Source of the DNA: Phragmites australis
Taxonomy: Eukaryota > Streptophyta > Magnoliopsida > Poales > Poaceae
Length of the DNA: 64,000 bases
Direction of reading: 5' to 3'
Assembly: GCF_958298935.1 (NCBI RefSeq)
Contig: NC_084924.1
Location: 5,518,001 to 5,582,000, forward strand
How positions within the stretch are numbered: position 1 is the first letter of the stretch; every line of letters begins with the position of its first letter. The notes beneath the pieces are model-generated. The model saw nothing but the letters and a program-made list of their open reading frames with translations, made no database searches and had not been told where the DNA came from. This document shows positions 12,351-24,800 of this stretch, piece after piece. A program made the position numbers and the translations under genes.

Positions 12351-13924
12351 TGTCGTGACCTTTCTTGCTTCTCTGGACAAGCGGAGGAAGACAGCGTGAC
12401 AACGACAGGGACAGCCGCCGACCGAGAGAGAGCTACGTCTACGCAACGCAATGCAGCGCAGTGCGCTCTGCTGTTGAAGGATTGTCCGTCTGAACTCCGA
12501 AGCCTGTAACCCGTCTCGCCTTCGGTTGCCTACCAACGAGACACAATTCAAAAGTCAGCTGCATCGTTGCACACATTACCAGCTAGCAACGTTGACCAAG
12601 GCTCCCCATTGGTTCCATCTTCCAAGCTGTAAAGACTCTTAGGACTTGTTTAAATATAGGGATTCCGATCCAAATCTCAGAGAATTCATTTAAATTTGAA
12701 CTGAACTAGCGCATCAACCTGTGCGATTGCACAGGCTAGAAATTTAACATACAACTGAATTTTAGATATTTGTGTTAATAATAATTGTATGCTAAGATAC
12801 ATCAGCTATTTATATTTAAATATTAGAATATAAAATATAAATGTAATTTTTATTCATAATATTGAAATCATATTTATTATTTGTGAATAGATCTAATTTA
12901 TAATTTTCATTTTATGTGTTATGCAAATTGATTTTTATTTGTTTCTTGATTTTTTTGAAATTATTATTATTTTTAATATTGTCACCGTATCTCATATTAT
13001 TTTTTTAAGATACATTATAAATTCTTTGATATTACTTTTATGTGATAATCCGTAATATGTTTGCGTTTTGTTGTTTTAATTTTGTAATATCTGATTACAC
13101 GTATATTTAATTGGTATATTTTAATTGATTTGGAAAAGTGTGTTTATTGCTAACGTAACTAAGTTGGAGTTTGCTAACGTAACCTTGTTAGACAAAGGAT
13201 ATCTAAAAAAAAAAGAAGGAAAGATCAGGAAGGAAGTAGTCTTAGAGTTGGACTCTGATTTGTTTTTTAATCTTTTGTTTCTTCTGGTTGTTGATCTATG
13301 GTTACAGTTAGTCAATCAATCAATTCGACGGTCGGATATTTTACTTTTTTATGAGAATTTATAGAATTTTTCTAGGATTAATGTGGAGGCACAAAAGGAG
13401 CCTCCAATTAGTAAATATAAGATAAGATTCTAAAAAATACCGGAAGCAGTCCCCCTCATCCAAACACCGCCGTAACTTGGGTAGCAGAAGAAGATTTCCC
13501 CTTCTTTGTTTTGCACGCGCTATACAACGTCATTATCGCTTTCAACTTCAGCCTATGAAACGCTTCGGCATTATATACAATATCATCCTGGTCACAATTG
13601 TTTTTTTATAATGTTACAGGCTTTATTCAAACTGTTAGCAAAGTATATTTACAACCATTAAGGCAATATATGTAATATATACATTTATGTGACATTCTGC
13701 AGCTTTCTCCAGCTCATTGTCAATAAGCTCTTTTCCCGCGGCTGCTGCTGCAATTGGAGGCCAAATTAGACTTACACTTGAATTAATTTGTTAGAACCTA
13801 AACTCTAGTTCTTAATCAACTTCTGGCCATCTGCCCCAGTTGGCCAGAATTCAAAAGAAAAACAGGATGATTGTGATATAGAGCAAAATGTTTCTGGATG
13901 TACAAATACTGATGTTTTTCTCTA
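12351..13924. other. WRKY upstream region and AT-rich spacer
   Basis: The first 200 bases upstream of the WRKY start are GC-rich and probably include leader and promoter. Beyond about 12650 the sequence is AT-rich with no coding-like frame and no clear transposon ends. Short open frames at 13121-13364 occur on both strands and look like chance. Confidence 0.4.
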
Positions 13925-14140
13925 CAACAACAACAACAAAGTCTTTCTCCCAAGCAAGTTGAGGTAGACTGAGATGAAATCTATAAGATCCAACTAAAAA
14001 GATGATGAAAAAAACAATAAAAATAAATGAACTAATAATAGTAAAATATAGTAAAAGTAATAGCAGTACAAAGAGACTAATGCATAAGTTATGATTCTGG
14101 CATATGGATTACTACCTTACACTCGCTTCTATCCATGGAA
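13925..14140 (-). mobile_element. 3' end remnant of an RTE-type LINE
   Basis: On the plus strand the piece starts with CAA repeats (13925-13940), followed by CTTTCTCCCAAGCAAGTTGA. That is the reverse complement of the (TTG)n tail and terminal box found at the 3' ends of plant RTE-type LINEs. A further match to that family's 3' region, as I remember it, appears near 14095-14140 (CATATGGATTACTACC). Only the 3' fragment is here and no reverse transcriptase is left. It lies downstream of the DUF3598 gene. Confidence 0.6.
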
Positions 14141-14670
14141 AAACAAATTGATGTTTTTTCTCCACAGAAGTAAATTGCTTTCTATGTAAGTTTCTTTCAT
14201 TCATAGGCTCATAGCTCATAAACCTTAGAATATGTTGTGATGGTAACTTCAAACACACGGATACAATGACTTCTGTGCAATATTATAAAAGTCTGGTTAC
14301 CATGGAAGTTCCACCTTTTTACTAGGTCCATCTCTCACGTAGTGTTATAGCATCTAGTTTTTAGACATGTTCTCAGAGGGCCGACAGAGCTCCCTGATTT
14401 TAGCCAATACTTCTGACTCCCAATATCTTGGAACGAAAATTTAAATGACATGCCGTGACCATAATTTTCATTATCAGTTTAGCACTTTAGCCATAATTTG
14501 CATTATCAGTTTAGATACAGATCACGATCCAGTCATCATCAATACATTATTGTAGCATTTGGGCACTTGAAAGGGGACAGGCAAACTGCGCAAAACTCCA
14601 AATTTTAAAGCTTACTATCTACGCCCACACATAACATGTATAAAAGGGGTCAAGTGGAATGAGATGAATA
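14141..14670. other. Spacer; nothing recognised
   Basis: AT-rich DNA between the LINE fragment and the 3' region of the DUF3598-like gene. I saw no coding frame, RNA gene or transposon end. Confidence 0.4.
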
Positions 14671-14794
14671 CAACAAAATAGTAGAATTCGAGCAAAAAGA
14701 AGAATAAGCCACTTGCTTCATTTCTGTGTTTGCAACAAAATAGTAGAATCAAGCAAAAAGATGAATGAGCCACTTGCTTCATTTCTGTGTTTTG
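14671..14794. repeat. 62-bp tandem duplication
   Basis: Two adjacent units (14671-14732 and 14733-14794) begin CAACAAAATAGTAGAAT and end in CCACTTGCTTCATTTCTGTG. They differ by a few substitutions and small indels, so the duplication is not brand new. It lies 130 bases past the stop codon of the DUF3598-like gene and may be in its 3' UTR. Confidence 0.85.
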
Positions 14795-14924
14795 CATAGG
14801 CAAAGATTCCTGTCAATATATACTCAATTATCATGTACTGAGCAACATACAGCAAAACTGATAAGTGAGATTACTGGAAACTTACAAAATCGTCGGAATA
14901 CATTTTGGAAGTGGAAGTTGTGAC

Positions 14925-17047
14925 TCATACTTTGGTCTCGAAAAAGTAGGTTGACGAAACAGCCAGACCAGCTGAGTCGTAAGTCCGCACAAGCCGCTGC
15001 CTCTTTCCTGGCGATTCCATCCAACAAAACTCCAAATGAAAAGAATCTAACTGGGCAACACATTTGCTGATGTCTGATGGATATCCCATGTACATCCCAC
15101 CAGGTAGCAATGTTATTTCATATCCTCCATCAAACTCAAGCAAGTTGTTATTTGCTGATCCTGTCCAGTTGACCGTTGTTGTAGTGCTAGTTCCGGATTT
15201 CATTGATATAGTATCCTATGAACAGAAGTAACAATATATTTACATTTAGTTGAAGAAAATGTAGAAATACTGAAAATGATCATTTTTTCTCTCTATAAGT
15301 GACTTTTGATACTGAAAAAAGATGGCATGCGGTATAAGCTTTGTCCGATTAAACTTTTTTGTAGTCCTTGTAAATAAGAAATTTTACTAAGATAAAGAAA
15401 GAGCACAAGCGTGTTGATGCATGCAAGGATATAGGGACAGTTGATTAGGTCCATTTTGCCAAAAATATTAGTTGGAACTTTACGATTCAAACAATGGGAG
15501 TATGTCCAAAGTGGAAAATATGTGTATCAAACCAAAACTATAGAGCAAACCTGAATCAGCTGGCCATTGCTGTCCATTTCAAGGACAACTGCTGTATCTG
15601 CCTCAGTGAGGGTTGCTCCATACACCCCGCTCCTCTTAGTCACAGAATGCCCCTCCCATCTTCCAAGTAGTGCATTTATCCTATCACTGCTGGCACTCTA
15701 GTGACAAAGGAATAAAACATTGGCTGATTTAGGATGACCCTGTCATAAGATCGTTTGTCACAAAGATTTCAGCAATGATTATTTAAAAGAACTCACCTCA
15801 GAATCAACTGAAGAGTAGATAAGTGGCTGTGGTACTATAGATCCCTGCTTTTCATGGAAAACAAGAAGTGTGTCGAGCACTCCCTTTGGATCCATTATGT
15901 GGAAAGCCCTCACTCGACCATTGCCTTCAAGGGAGTGAAGACAATTCTCACATACAATAGATGGCTTACGAGAAGGTATCTTCAAGTTTCTGGTGAAGGC
16001 AAAATAGATATGTTACACCATGATAAGAGCTTCAAAATGCACTAAGCTCCTAAGATTGTAGCTAATATTACTTACTTGGGTGAATCTTCACCAGTATCAT
16101 CTTCCCCAAGCACACCAACCCGAAGGACGGTCTCCAGCATTCCAGCGGTCTGGTACCTCAGAGCAAATGCCTTCTCTTCTGGAAAGAATCCTATCTGTAC
16201 ACTAAACAATATCACTCATTAACTAAGCCCAGATGTACAGAATTTTACAAGGATAAGAAAATATGAGAAGCCTACAAATTTCAGTGCACCTGCTGATATT
16301 TGTCCACAGTGAACATGTTTGTCTCTTTGATTTTGTACTCCACCCACTCTGGTTCAGAATCCTCCTCATCTACAATTGATATATTAGAGGAAGCTTGCTT
16401 AATATACAGCCTGCAAATCACAAATATGTAAAAAAAATCATCATTTAGGGCCCCAGGGCAGATGAAAACAGCCAAAGCATTGTAATAATGTAATTCATGA
16501 TTGGTCAAAACGCCCATATAAACAAGAAATACACATAGAGAAGCTTAAAACTTCATTAAATTTAAATGAACACGATTTAACATGAATCGTAAATAGCAAA
16601 GGGAGAGAGCATTACGATTGCAGGAGGCTTATGAGGTTGTCCTCCCCATACGTGCTCACGGACAGGCGCGTGTTGATCCCCTGCAGCACCCTCCCATGCG
16701 CGTCGAATTGCTGAACAAAACACAAGCGCAAATGCACACGCGCACGACACTTAGCCAAATCACAAATCGGGAACTGCAGGAAGGATTGAAGATCAAGAGG
16801 CGGCGCAGCATACGTAGAAGCAGCCATTCCACTTGCCGACGTTGAGGTCGAAGAACCGGCGCAGGTTGTCGATGCTCATCGCCTCATCCTGGTCAATCTC
16901 CGGCGGCCCCGCTACCGTCGCGCGGGCGGTGCGCATCCGGCCGCGCCGGAACGGGACGAGGCGGGGGGAGGGGAGAAGGCGGCCGCGGATTTGAGGCTGC
17001 GGGACGGCGGGGGCGGCAACCCGGAGGCCCACGAGGGGTTCCGCCAT
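14925..17047 (-). CDS. Plastid-targeted DUF3598-like protein
   Basis: Seven exons on the minus strand: 17047-16814, 16710-16616, 16410-16290, 16194-16076, 15989-15797, 15697-15551 and 15215-14925. All have GT..AG borders and matching phases, giving 399 aa. The first ~45 residues are rich in Arg, Pro, Ala and Val with almost no acidic residues, typical of a chloroplast transit peptide. The mature part begins with a conserved-looking segment (NLRRFFDLNVGKWNGCFYQF, near residues 60-80). It has an R-[YF]-x-T-x-G-M-L-E motif in exon 4 and, in the last exon, LLPGGMYMGYP and a C-terminal STYFFETKV strand. This pattern fits the cyanobacteria-derived DUF3598/calycin-like plastid proteins. The family assignment is from memory and the biochemical role is unknown. 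The start ATG has a good context and opens the transit peptide. Confidence 0.8.
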
Positions 17048-17229
17048 GGCGAATGGAGTTTGAGTGGGAAGCGCGAGGGTTCAGTTGCTAAGCCTTATCG
17101 GTTCCCGTTGTTTTATTTTGTATCACCTTGAAAATACGCCTCTTTAGCGAGGAAACGTATTACGTCTGCTCAATCGGCATTACGTAAGTGCGAGAGGCGG
17201 ACAACAAACATTGAAGTGCCCGGTGTTGT

Positions 17230-17560
17230 AAAGTAAATATAAATATTTAATATGGTAATATTAAATATAAATTTAAGTATGAGGATGTGTATATACAGGT
17301 AAGCGTCATCAAATCAATATAATAGGAGTAATGCTGTAGTTTAATTTTAAATGAGATCTGAAAAAAAGATTATCTTGTTATTTTCCTCTTATTTTTTATT
17401 TTTATTAGTAAAATATGTCTTATATCCGTAGTTGATAACGAGACGAAAAAAATTGTAAGATGAGAGTTGATAGAAAAACGGATAAATTATTTAAATTTTA
17501 TAAGTTTTTATTAGATTACAAGATAGGCGGAAGATGTGACAAAAAATCAACTCATAATTT
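17230..17560 (+). repeat. Dispersed AT-rich repeat, copy 1
   Basis: Matches 42337-42640 in the same orientation over about 300 bases. Shared blocks include GTAATATTAAATATAAATTT, then GTAGTTTRATTTTA, AAAAAAAGATTAT, TTTTATTAGTAAAA, TATATCCGTAG and AGATGATAAA-like sequence near the end. It has no coding capacity. It probably belongs to an old non-autonomous DNA transposon, but I could not define termini. Confidence 0.6.
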
Positions 17561-18215
17561 ATACAGTAGATATCTGAATTTTAAAGATGTAGAAGACGCA
17601 GACTCCTTCATCCGACCTTAAACTTTTACGCATTTGTTGTCTACGCTCATTTCCCTCTTTGTTTCTTCACCGTCACGAAGCGTAGTAACAAACAAGTCTC
17701 AGTGAATTGGAAGTTATAATGACTCAACACAAGCAAGAAAATACCAACCACCAAAGAAATCTTACAAGTGGGTATCCAATGTCGTCTACAAAAGCTAACA
17801 TTTCAACCATGATTAAGGCAAGAGCGATGAACAGCCGCAACATTCATGAGCATGAGCAGGCCGACCGTACTGTGCAATCAGTAGCTCACGTAGTCAACAA
17901 CGATCAATACAGCACCAGGTCACAGTTTGCGCAGCTACTACCACAAAAACTGTAATCAACAGAACAAATGAACAATGCAGGCTTGCATACAACGCACTTA
18001 TCATCTGATTCAAATGACTGCGAACATGATGTACCAAAGCTACTAGGTTCAAAAGAACATTACAGATAGCAAAGGTACTTCCGAATCATTCGGTGTAAAC
18101 AGCAATCCAGAAGCCTCATGCTAAGCCCGACCAAGCACTTATATATCATTAACACCACACCACCTCCAACCTAATAAACGACCGGATAAATAACCAGCGC
18201 AGTGGCAATGCAGCT
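17561..18215. other. 3' region of eIF5A and spacer
   Basis: The stretch just below 18216 probably holds the eIF5A 3' UTR, since that gene reads towards lower coordinates. Nothing else was recognised. The 82-aa open frame at 17707-17955 on the plus strand has no coding-like features. Confidence 0.4.
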
Positions 18216-19736
18216 CTAGTTCCTGGGGCCAATGTCCTTCAGAGCGCAGATCTGCTCCTCACCCATAGCAGACATCACAGTCACAATCAGATCCTTCCCC
18301 TCATTGAATCCATCCTTGATCTGCGCTTAGCAAAGAGCGGGAATTAGAAATCTGAAAAGTAGTTTGCCACAAGCTACAGCTGACCACCAAATGTAATTCA
18401 GACTTCTCTAACCTGGGTAAGCAGTGCGTCATCAGAAGGGAGCCTCAGATCATCCTTAGTGCCTCCACTTTCAGTCAGCAGGCTGACCTGCATAATGTGT
18501 AGAACACATACAAAGAGTTAAGCCATTATTATGAGCAGATTTCAGGAAACGAGAAGAGTAAAAAAGAAGCATACAAATCCATCTTCAGAAATGTCAATCA
18601 GCTGGTAGTCAGTACGGTTGACATGGGGGACCTACACAGTACAGGAAAAAGATGTTCAATTTGCATGGTAAGAACCGAAGTAACAATACTGAACATGGTT
18701 TACACTTACGTCACAGTTGTGAGAGGATGGCACTATATCCTCAAGCTTCTTTCCATTGAAAATGTCAATGGCCACAAAGTGGCATTTTGCATGTCCATGC
18801 TTCCCTGTCTTGGAAGTGGAGACCTCAACAACCTAACATGAATATGGAAGGAGATGAAACCAGTCAGCACAAACCACCCATCAAAGAGAAGATAGAGCAA
18901 GAACTAATAGATAAAAATGCACAATTATGGATTCCTAATTACCACATCAATGATACCGATAAAATGTATGGAGCATGAGATGAAAGCAAAATATAGTATG
19001 ACCATAGAAAGCTACACCTTGTAACAACTTGAGGCCATCAATACTATACTACAGACAAAATATATCATTCAGACAGAGCTAAGAGAATGACACAGGGACA
19101 TAAATCCTACATACGTACCCCATGAACTTTACAGTTCACACATCGATAGCAACTGCTAATCATGATATGATACTACTAAAAACATTAACCAATAATACAA
19201 TTCTCGTACATAACAGAACCATAAGAAAAACAGCTGAGATCCCACAAGATGAACATACAGAAGTACAACCCATCTAAACATCTGAGCACAGGTGGTAAAA
19301 AAAATACATTTTACAGTTATAAGGTACCTGAAACGAACAGACCTAACACTAACCACTTAGTTCCAACACATCTAACTGAACATAATTAGTACCACACAAC
19401 AGATAGCAACTACAATTGCACATCCTAAGACTAAGCAGGACACCTTATCAAAAAAAAAAAAAATTACGCAGGACACAAAAGCATCAAGCACTGACCTTTT
19501 GCACTCCAGGCCTTAGCAAAACGAGCAGGACAGGATATCTCTTGCACAGGGCACATCCAAGCTACTAAATCTAACGAAACAGAGGGAGAGAGGGAAACAG
19601 GGATCCGGACCTTGCAGGGGCGGTTCTTGATGACGATGTGGCCGTTCTTGCGGATGGTTCCGGCCTGCTGTGGGTAGGTCTTGGAAGCGCCGGCGTCGGC
19701 CTTCGACTCGAAGTGGTGCTCCTCCGAGTCCGACAT
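18216..19736 (-). CDS. EIF5A: Translation factor eIF5A
   Basis: Cytoplasmic translation elongation/termination factor that relieves ribosome stalling and needs a hypusine modification. Five exons on the minus strand: 19736-19611, 18832-18710, 18631-18575, 18487-18413 and 18320-18216. They give 161 aa, the normal plant length. Exon 1 encodes [10 protein letters not shown] and the [14 protein letters not shown] start of the SH3-like domain. Exon 2 opens with [18 protein letters not shown], where the hypusine acceptor is Lys 53 (TGK). The remaining exons form the OB-fold with [16 protein letters not shown], ending in DIGPRN. All splice phases are zero. Intron 1 is long (about 780 bases), common in highly expressed grass genes. 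No damage was seen. Confidence 0.97.
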
Positions 19737-19982
19737 CTCCCAAGCCCGACCGAAAACCCTACCAACACCAGCACACGCGCACAGATCAGAACCCCTTGGA
19801 TTCCGAGCTCGTCGGATCAGACCGAGGGGATTAGAGAACGTGAGAGAAGGGTAGACAGGGCAGCCGCTCACCGAGGAAGGCGCCTCGCGAGCGAGGAATT
19901 GGGAGGGGAGGTGGGGAGCGACGCAGCGATCCGGTTGACTAGGGTTCCGCACGGCGGGGCGGCACGGGCGCAGCACGCGACT

Positions 19983-19990
19983 CTTTTATG
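19983..19990 (-). promoter_or_regulatory. Probable TATA box of eIF5A
   Basis: On the minus strand this reads CATAAAAG in a GC-rich setting, about 250 bases upstream of the eIF5A start codon. That leaves room for a leader of roughly 220 bases. Position and base contrast support it; no transcript evidence is available here. Confidence 0.4.
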
Positions 19991-21724
19991 CGGCGCCGCT
20001 GGTGGTCCGGTGGCGGCCGCGCGGGCTGTGGGCTTTGTACCGGGCCCAGTAAGGCCCGTCCAGACCACCCTTTCGTCGTGGCGTGAGGTCCGGTTTGTTT
20101 TTTAATTGTGATTATAGATTCTAGTTCTAAAAATAAAAAAATAATCTCAATATAAAAATTAATTCTCACCATCTGCGAACCAAATTATATTATAAAATCC
20201 TACAATTTAAAATCTTATGAGAAGAAGTTTTTACGAATTATACAAACTATATTAAAATTTTACAATCTAAAACAAAATAGGCATCCATCATAGCCGTCGG
20301 ATCTACAGGTTAATCGGTGGCATCTGGCGGCACGTTTCGGGACTTGACGCTTCTGGGAGTATGGCGTGCCGGCTTTTCGCGGCACGGAGAAGCCGCCCAA
20401 ATCTTCCTAGATTGCGTGTCGAGATGCACAGTCTTCTAGAAGATAAGGGAAGCGTGCGAATTATCTGATGCCTGTGCTAGAGCTGACTGAATACTGTACA
20501 TGCTTCGCGTATTGTCACTAGTCATAGCATCTCTATCAGCCAGAAAAGTACATACCACAGTATCTTCTGCGTATTATCACACGTCTAAAATGAAACTTAG
20601 ATACCACAGGATCATAATTTTGTGAGACGGCTCTTTAGACGGCTCATATCAACCCTAAACACTTGCACAGTTGCACATCCACGGAGCAGGCTTGAGCGAA
20701 ACCGAGCCATCAGTTTTTTTTTGAAACGAAACCGAGCCACCTGTTAACACCAAACATCTCCCAGACTCTCAAACTTCTACAAAACCGATACCATTTGAGA
20801 TCAGACAATACCCATAAGATCTTAACGCATCTATTACATATATTAAAGAGTAAAAAATTAGAGTAATTCTAAAGGTTAAATTATTGTAGCTACTGTTTAT
20901 ATAGAAACCATATATATGTACATATATACATACATGGATACATATATGTATCTGTATGTATATATGTATATACATATATATGTATACATATTCATATATA
21001 TATATATAGACACACAAAATTTTTCCAAAAATTAAAAAAAATAGCGAAAGGAATAATAGTTATATTGATAAATTGGCAAAAATAATCTAAAATACATAGA
21101 AAAATATCTAAAACTAAAAAAATATGAAATAAATTTAGTTAGGTTCATATTACTGTCGTCTACATACTAAAATTATATGTATGCATGAAAGTACCGCCGT
21201 TTTTTTCATAATTAAATAAATGTGTTAAATATTGATAAATTCATAAATAAATATTAAAGTGTCAAAAAATGGTTAATCCAATTGTTCTAGTCTTCTTTTA
21301 TCATGCTCAGTGCAACAAAAAAACAGACACGGCGTAGACGCGCCAATTCGCCTAGTTTCCATTAGCGCCAAGGTTTCTGCCTGGAATTTCCATCCTTGAA
21401 GATTACCAGTCAACAGCACCACTGCACAAGAACGCGACAAAGACCCAATACGCAGACAACATCAAGTCACATACACTTCAATTTGTTCCATACGCTGAAG
21501 GAAAAAAAAAACCAATATTCCTTTCATGACATGATGTTCCACTTCTGACCATCTTTAGACTTTAGCAGAAAAGGAAAAACATAATTTTGCTTCGACCCTT
21601 TTTGCAGCAGAGCCATGTTCTCTACCTTGAGCCTACAAGAGCGTACACAAGCTGGGACAGGGACAATGTGCTAATCTATACAAATAATGGTTAGCCATAC
21701 AACATGCTACCACATCTTGAATAT
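19991..21724. other. Spacer between eIF5A and BUB3.3
   Basis: The eIF5A promoter side is GC-rich to about 20100 and AT-rich beyond. A tract at 20900-21010 is an imperfect TATATG/TACATA microsatellite. From about 21380 to 21854 the sequence probably includes the 3' UTR of BUB3.3. No gene was recognised. Confidence 0.4.
20900..21010. repeat. AT-rich microsatellite
   Basis: Imperfect runs of TATATG, TACATA and TATATA alternate over about 110 bases. They create a spurious Tyr/Ile-rich open frame on the minus strand. Such tracts vary in length between individuals. Confidence 0.85.
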
Positions 21725-21806
21725 GTTAGGCAGAAAGAATACAAGGGAACACGTTTAGCTTGATCGTTAGGCAGAAAGAATACAAGGGAACACGTTTAGC
21801 TTGATC
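21725..21806. repeat. Perfect 41-bp tandem duplication
   Basis: The 41-base unit starting GTTAGGCAGAAAGAATACAA occurs twice in a row without any difference (21725-21765 and 21766-21806). Perfect identity points to a very recent duplication or an assembly artefact. It lies just downstream of the BUB3.3 stop codon, probably in the 3' UTR. Confidence 0.95.
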
Positions 21807-21854
21807 AGTTGTACAACAAATGGGTAAGCAGCTCAAGTTTTGGTTAGAAGGGTC

Positions 21855-24800
21855 TTACACCAAACGAGACTTCCCTTTTAAGTTCTCCACCGTTTCAATG
21901 AATATATGGTGCTTCTCCACCCTGGCCAATGAAAACGTATGAGTGAGTGAAATGATTATCGGACACACTCAGCGCTTTCTTTGTGATCACGAGATATAAA
22001 GCTGAAGGTAATACGAAAGCTACCACAGAAGCGAAGAAACCCCTCCCATGCATTACATAAGCCCACATCATTCAAAACAATAGAAGGATATAGCTCTTTG
22101 GAAAGGGTTATCATTTCTTCATCTTTTGACCCTCCAAATATTACCACCTACCCCAATGGCGATGGTGAGATGCTTATAAAAGCATTTGTGCTTGGGAGAG
22201 AGAAAGTAATAGCTAATGGGATGCTCTCTGTTTTTAGGGCATCTCCAATGCAAAATGTTCTTGCATGAATGCAACAAAATAAGCACATAATCTATCCCAT
22301 GTGGCAAGAAAAAGTGGTTTCCTTGGGGTAAGCACCCATTCATGCAGTAACATAGGTGATAGCCTAAGGCACCCCTACATGCCTACAAAATAAAATGATG
22401 TGCTTCCATAATATTTCTGTCTAATTGAGCAGCCACAAATACATTTTGCTTGCAGTATTTCAACATGAACAATTGTTCACTTGTAGTAGTTTTTATATTT
22501 TACAACATTCAAGCTTAATATGAAGTTACTAATGATAAAATCAATAATATCTTGTAGTTTAGAAGCAACTCACACTTTATCCACTTCTTGATAATAGTTT
22601 GGAGCAACCGCCAAAAGTTGGCCACTATGGTTATAAGCCATTGATGCCACACTGCCCGAATAGCTTGGAAGCTGCGATGGTAAAACACTATTACTTTTAG
22701 GTCATTAAACCAAAGAGCAAAAAAAATTCAGTTATTAATAATTAGATGTGGGTGGAAAAACTATCATAGGCTGTAGGGGGAAAATAAACTTTGTATGCTT
22801 AGCAATTGAAGGCAGCATCAACCATAATACATGCAAGCCCAGGTGGTCAGCAAGTGTTCAACTATTTAGGAATATTTTTGTAAGAAGTAATGAACAACCT
22901 TTGCCACCTGGAGATTTGCACAAAATATGCAAGAAACTAAGCACCTTTTCCAATCTATATAACACTGAATTCTTCTCTTATTAAGAAATAACTTTTGTAA
23001 CTGAATCCACGGAACACATGATAATATTGCGGAAGGCATAAATTAATCAGTATGGGGAAGGGGAGGATGACACAAGATTTAGCAGGAGTGAATATGGGTA
23101 AGACATCCCATTCTAAGTGATCTTACCACTTACAAAAACTTCTTTTAGATTAAGCAATCAATGTAACATTTTTAGGAAGAACTTGATATTACCACAAGCA
23201 GTTTCTTTTTTGATTGAGCATCCCAGGCAATAGTGTATCCTTCATCATCTCCAGTAAGAAAAGTTTTCTTGCTGCTGATCAGAAACATATGTACTTAGCT
23301 TCACCTTGAGAAAATTATTGAACTTCTATACACAAAACATACCAAGGATGAACTGCGATGCAATTTATGGAAACCAGATCCGATCTTCCATTTCTGGAAT
23401 TTGGATGACATCGGAAAGCGTACCTGCAGAAACACGAGTATCCCAGTGAATTACAGAGGATGATTTGTACTTCGATACCTATTACTTTCTCCAAGGAATT
23501 GATTTAGCCTCTCTACCTTGAAGATGTCAAAATTGATTCATGTATGGCTAATTTTGGTTCTGATTGGTCCTTTTGTAAAAAAATATGAATAGAAAACCAC
23601 TACTGCTTTGGATAATTTTTAGTTAAAAAAAAAACTCAACCACAGGGAGAAGACGTCCCCTTGGCTTTGTCTTAAGAGAGGCGAGTATGGAACCCTTTAG
23701 AGAGGTACTCATACGACCTGCGAGCACCTGAGTTCGAGCCCGGCTGGGTGGCCTCTCAACTGGATGCTCTACCAGCTGAGCTATTGCTCAGTTCACAAGG
23801 ATAATTTTTAGTTGAATGCAAAAAAGACAATTCCACAAGTTAATAAGAGATGATAGGATATATGAGAAAATATGCTTAAAATGTCAACTGCAATTTATAC
23901 ATCATCTCCATTTAGATAAGAAATTGCCTTTTTTTAACACACTAGCCTTCTGTACTTGTTTTAATCATATTTGATTATATATAGTAAATGATGCAGAAAA
24001 AAAACTCGACCACGGGAGAAGACGTTCCCTTGGCTTTGTCTTAAGACAGGGGAGTACCGAACCCTTTAAGGAGGAACTCACACGACTTGCAAGCACCCTT
24101 TAGTAAATGTTGCAGAAAATAAACAGCAAACTGAAACCTAAACAGCAGAAAGAAACTACCAATACTAACCCTGTATCACCATCTGTTCCACAATCAAGAT
24201 ACTTCAATGCGACAACTCCATCCACAGAGCCAGCAACATAACCTAAGGAAAATAACAGTTATAAAGGATAAGCATTTATCATTCAAAAACAATGTCAAAT
24301 CTCAATCCAAAATAGAGTAGTCACTTCAGGAACATTTGAAGGTAAATCAAAGGATTAAATCAACGATTTATTCTTACCGGATCCGACCGTTAAATGATGG
24401 ACTTTCTTTTATAAGAGAAATTTTACTCATATTTTCTGGAAATAACAGCTATAGACAAGGTTATGCTAAGCAACAACAAAGGTTTACGACATGTCGATAA
24501 GCATCTAGTGATTATTATGGAAGTTGTCATCTTTCCTTGGAAAAGTTCTTCAGAAAAGGCCAAGTAAAAGCCTTCAACATTATGAACTATGAAGAAACAG
24601 AGCAGTATGGAAATTCCTAATAAAAGTAGAAGAAACATACCATTCCACTCTGGAGAAGCTTGAAGGCATCGTATGTGATACTCTAGAGGACAGTCTTTTT
24701 CTCTAACTGGCCCGGTTAGATTCCTAATGTCATAAAAATAAACATTTCTTGCAACTGCGGCTAGTATATACATGCCACATATTGAAAGTGATGCCACATC

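Noticed and set aside
23727..23783. tRNA-like A and B boxes suggesting a tRNA gene
   Set aside because: No cloverleaf or acceptor stem was seen. The boxes belong to a SINE head with a body, tail and 15-base target duplication.
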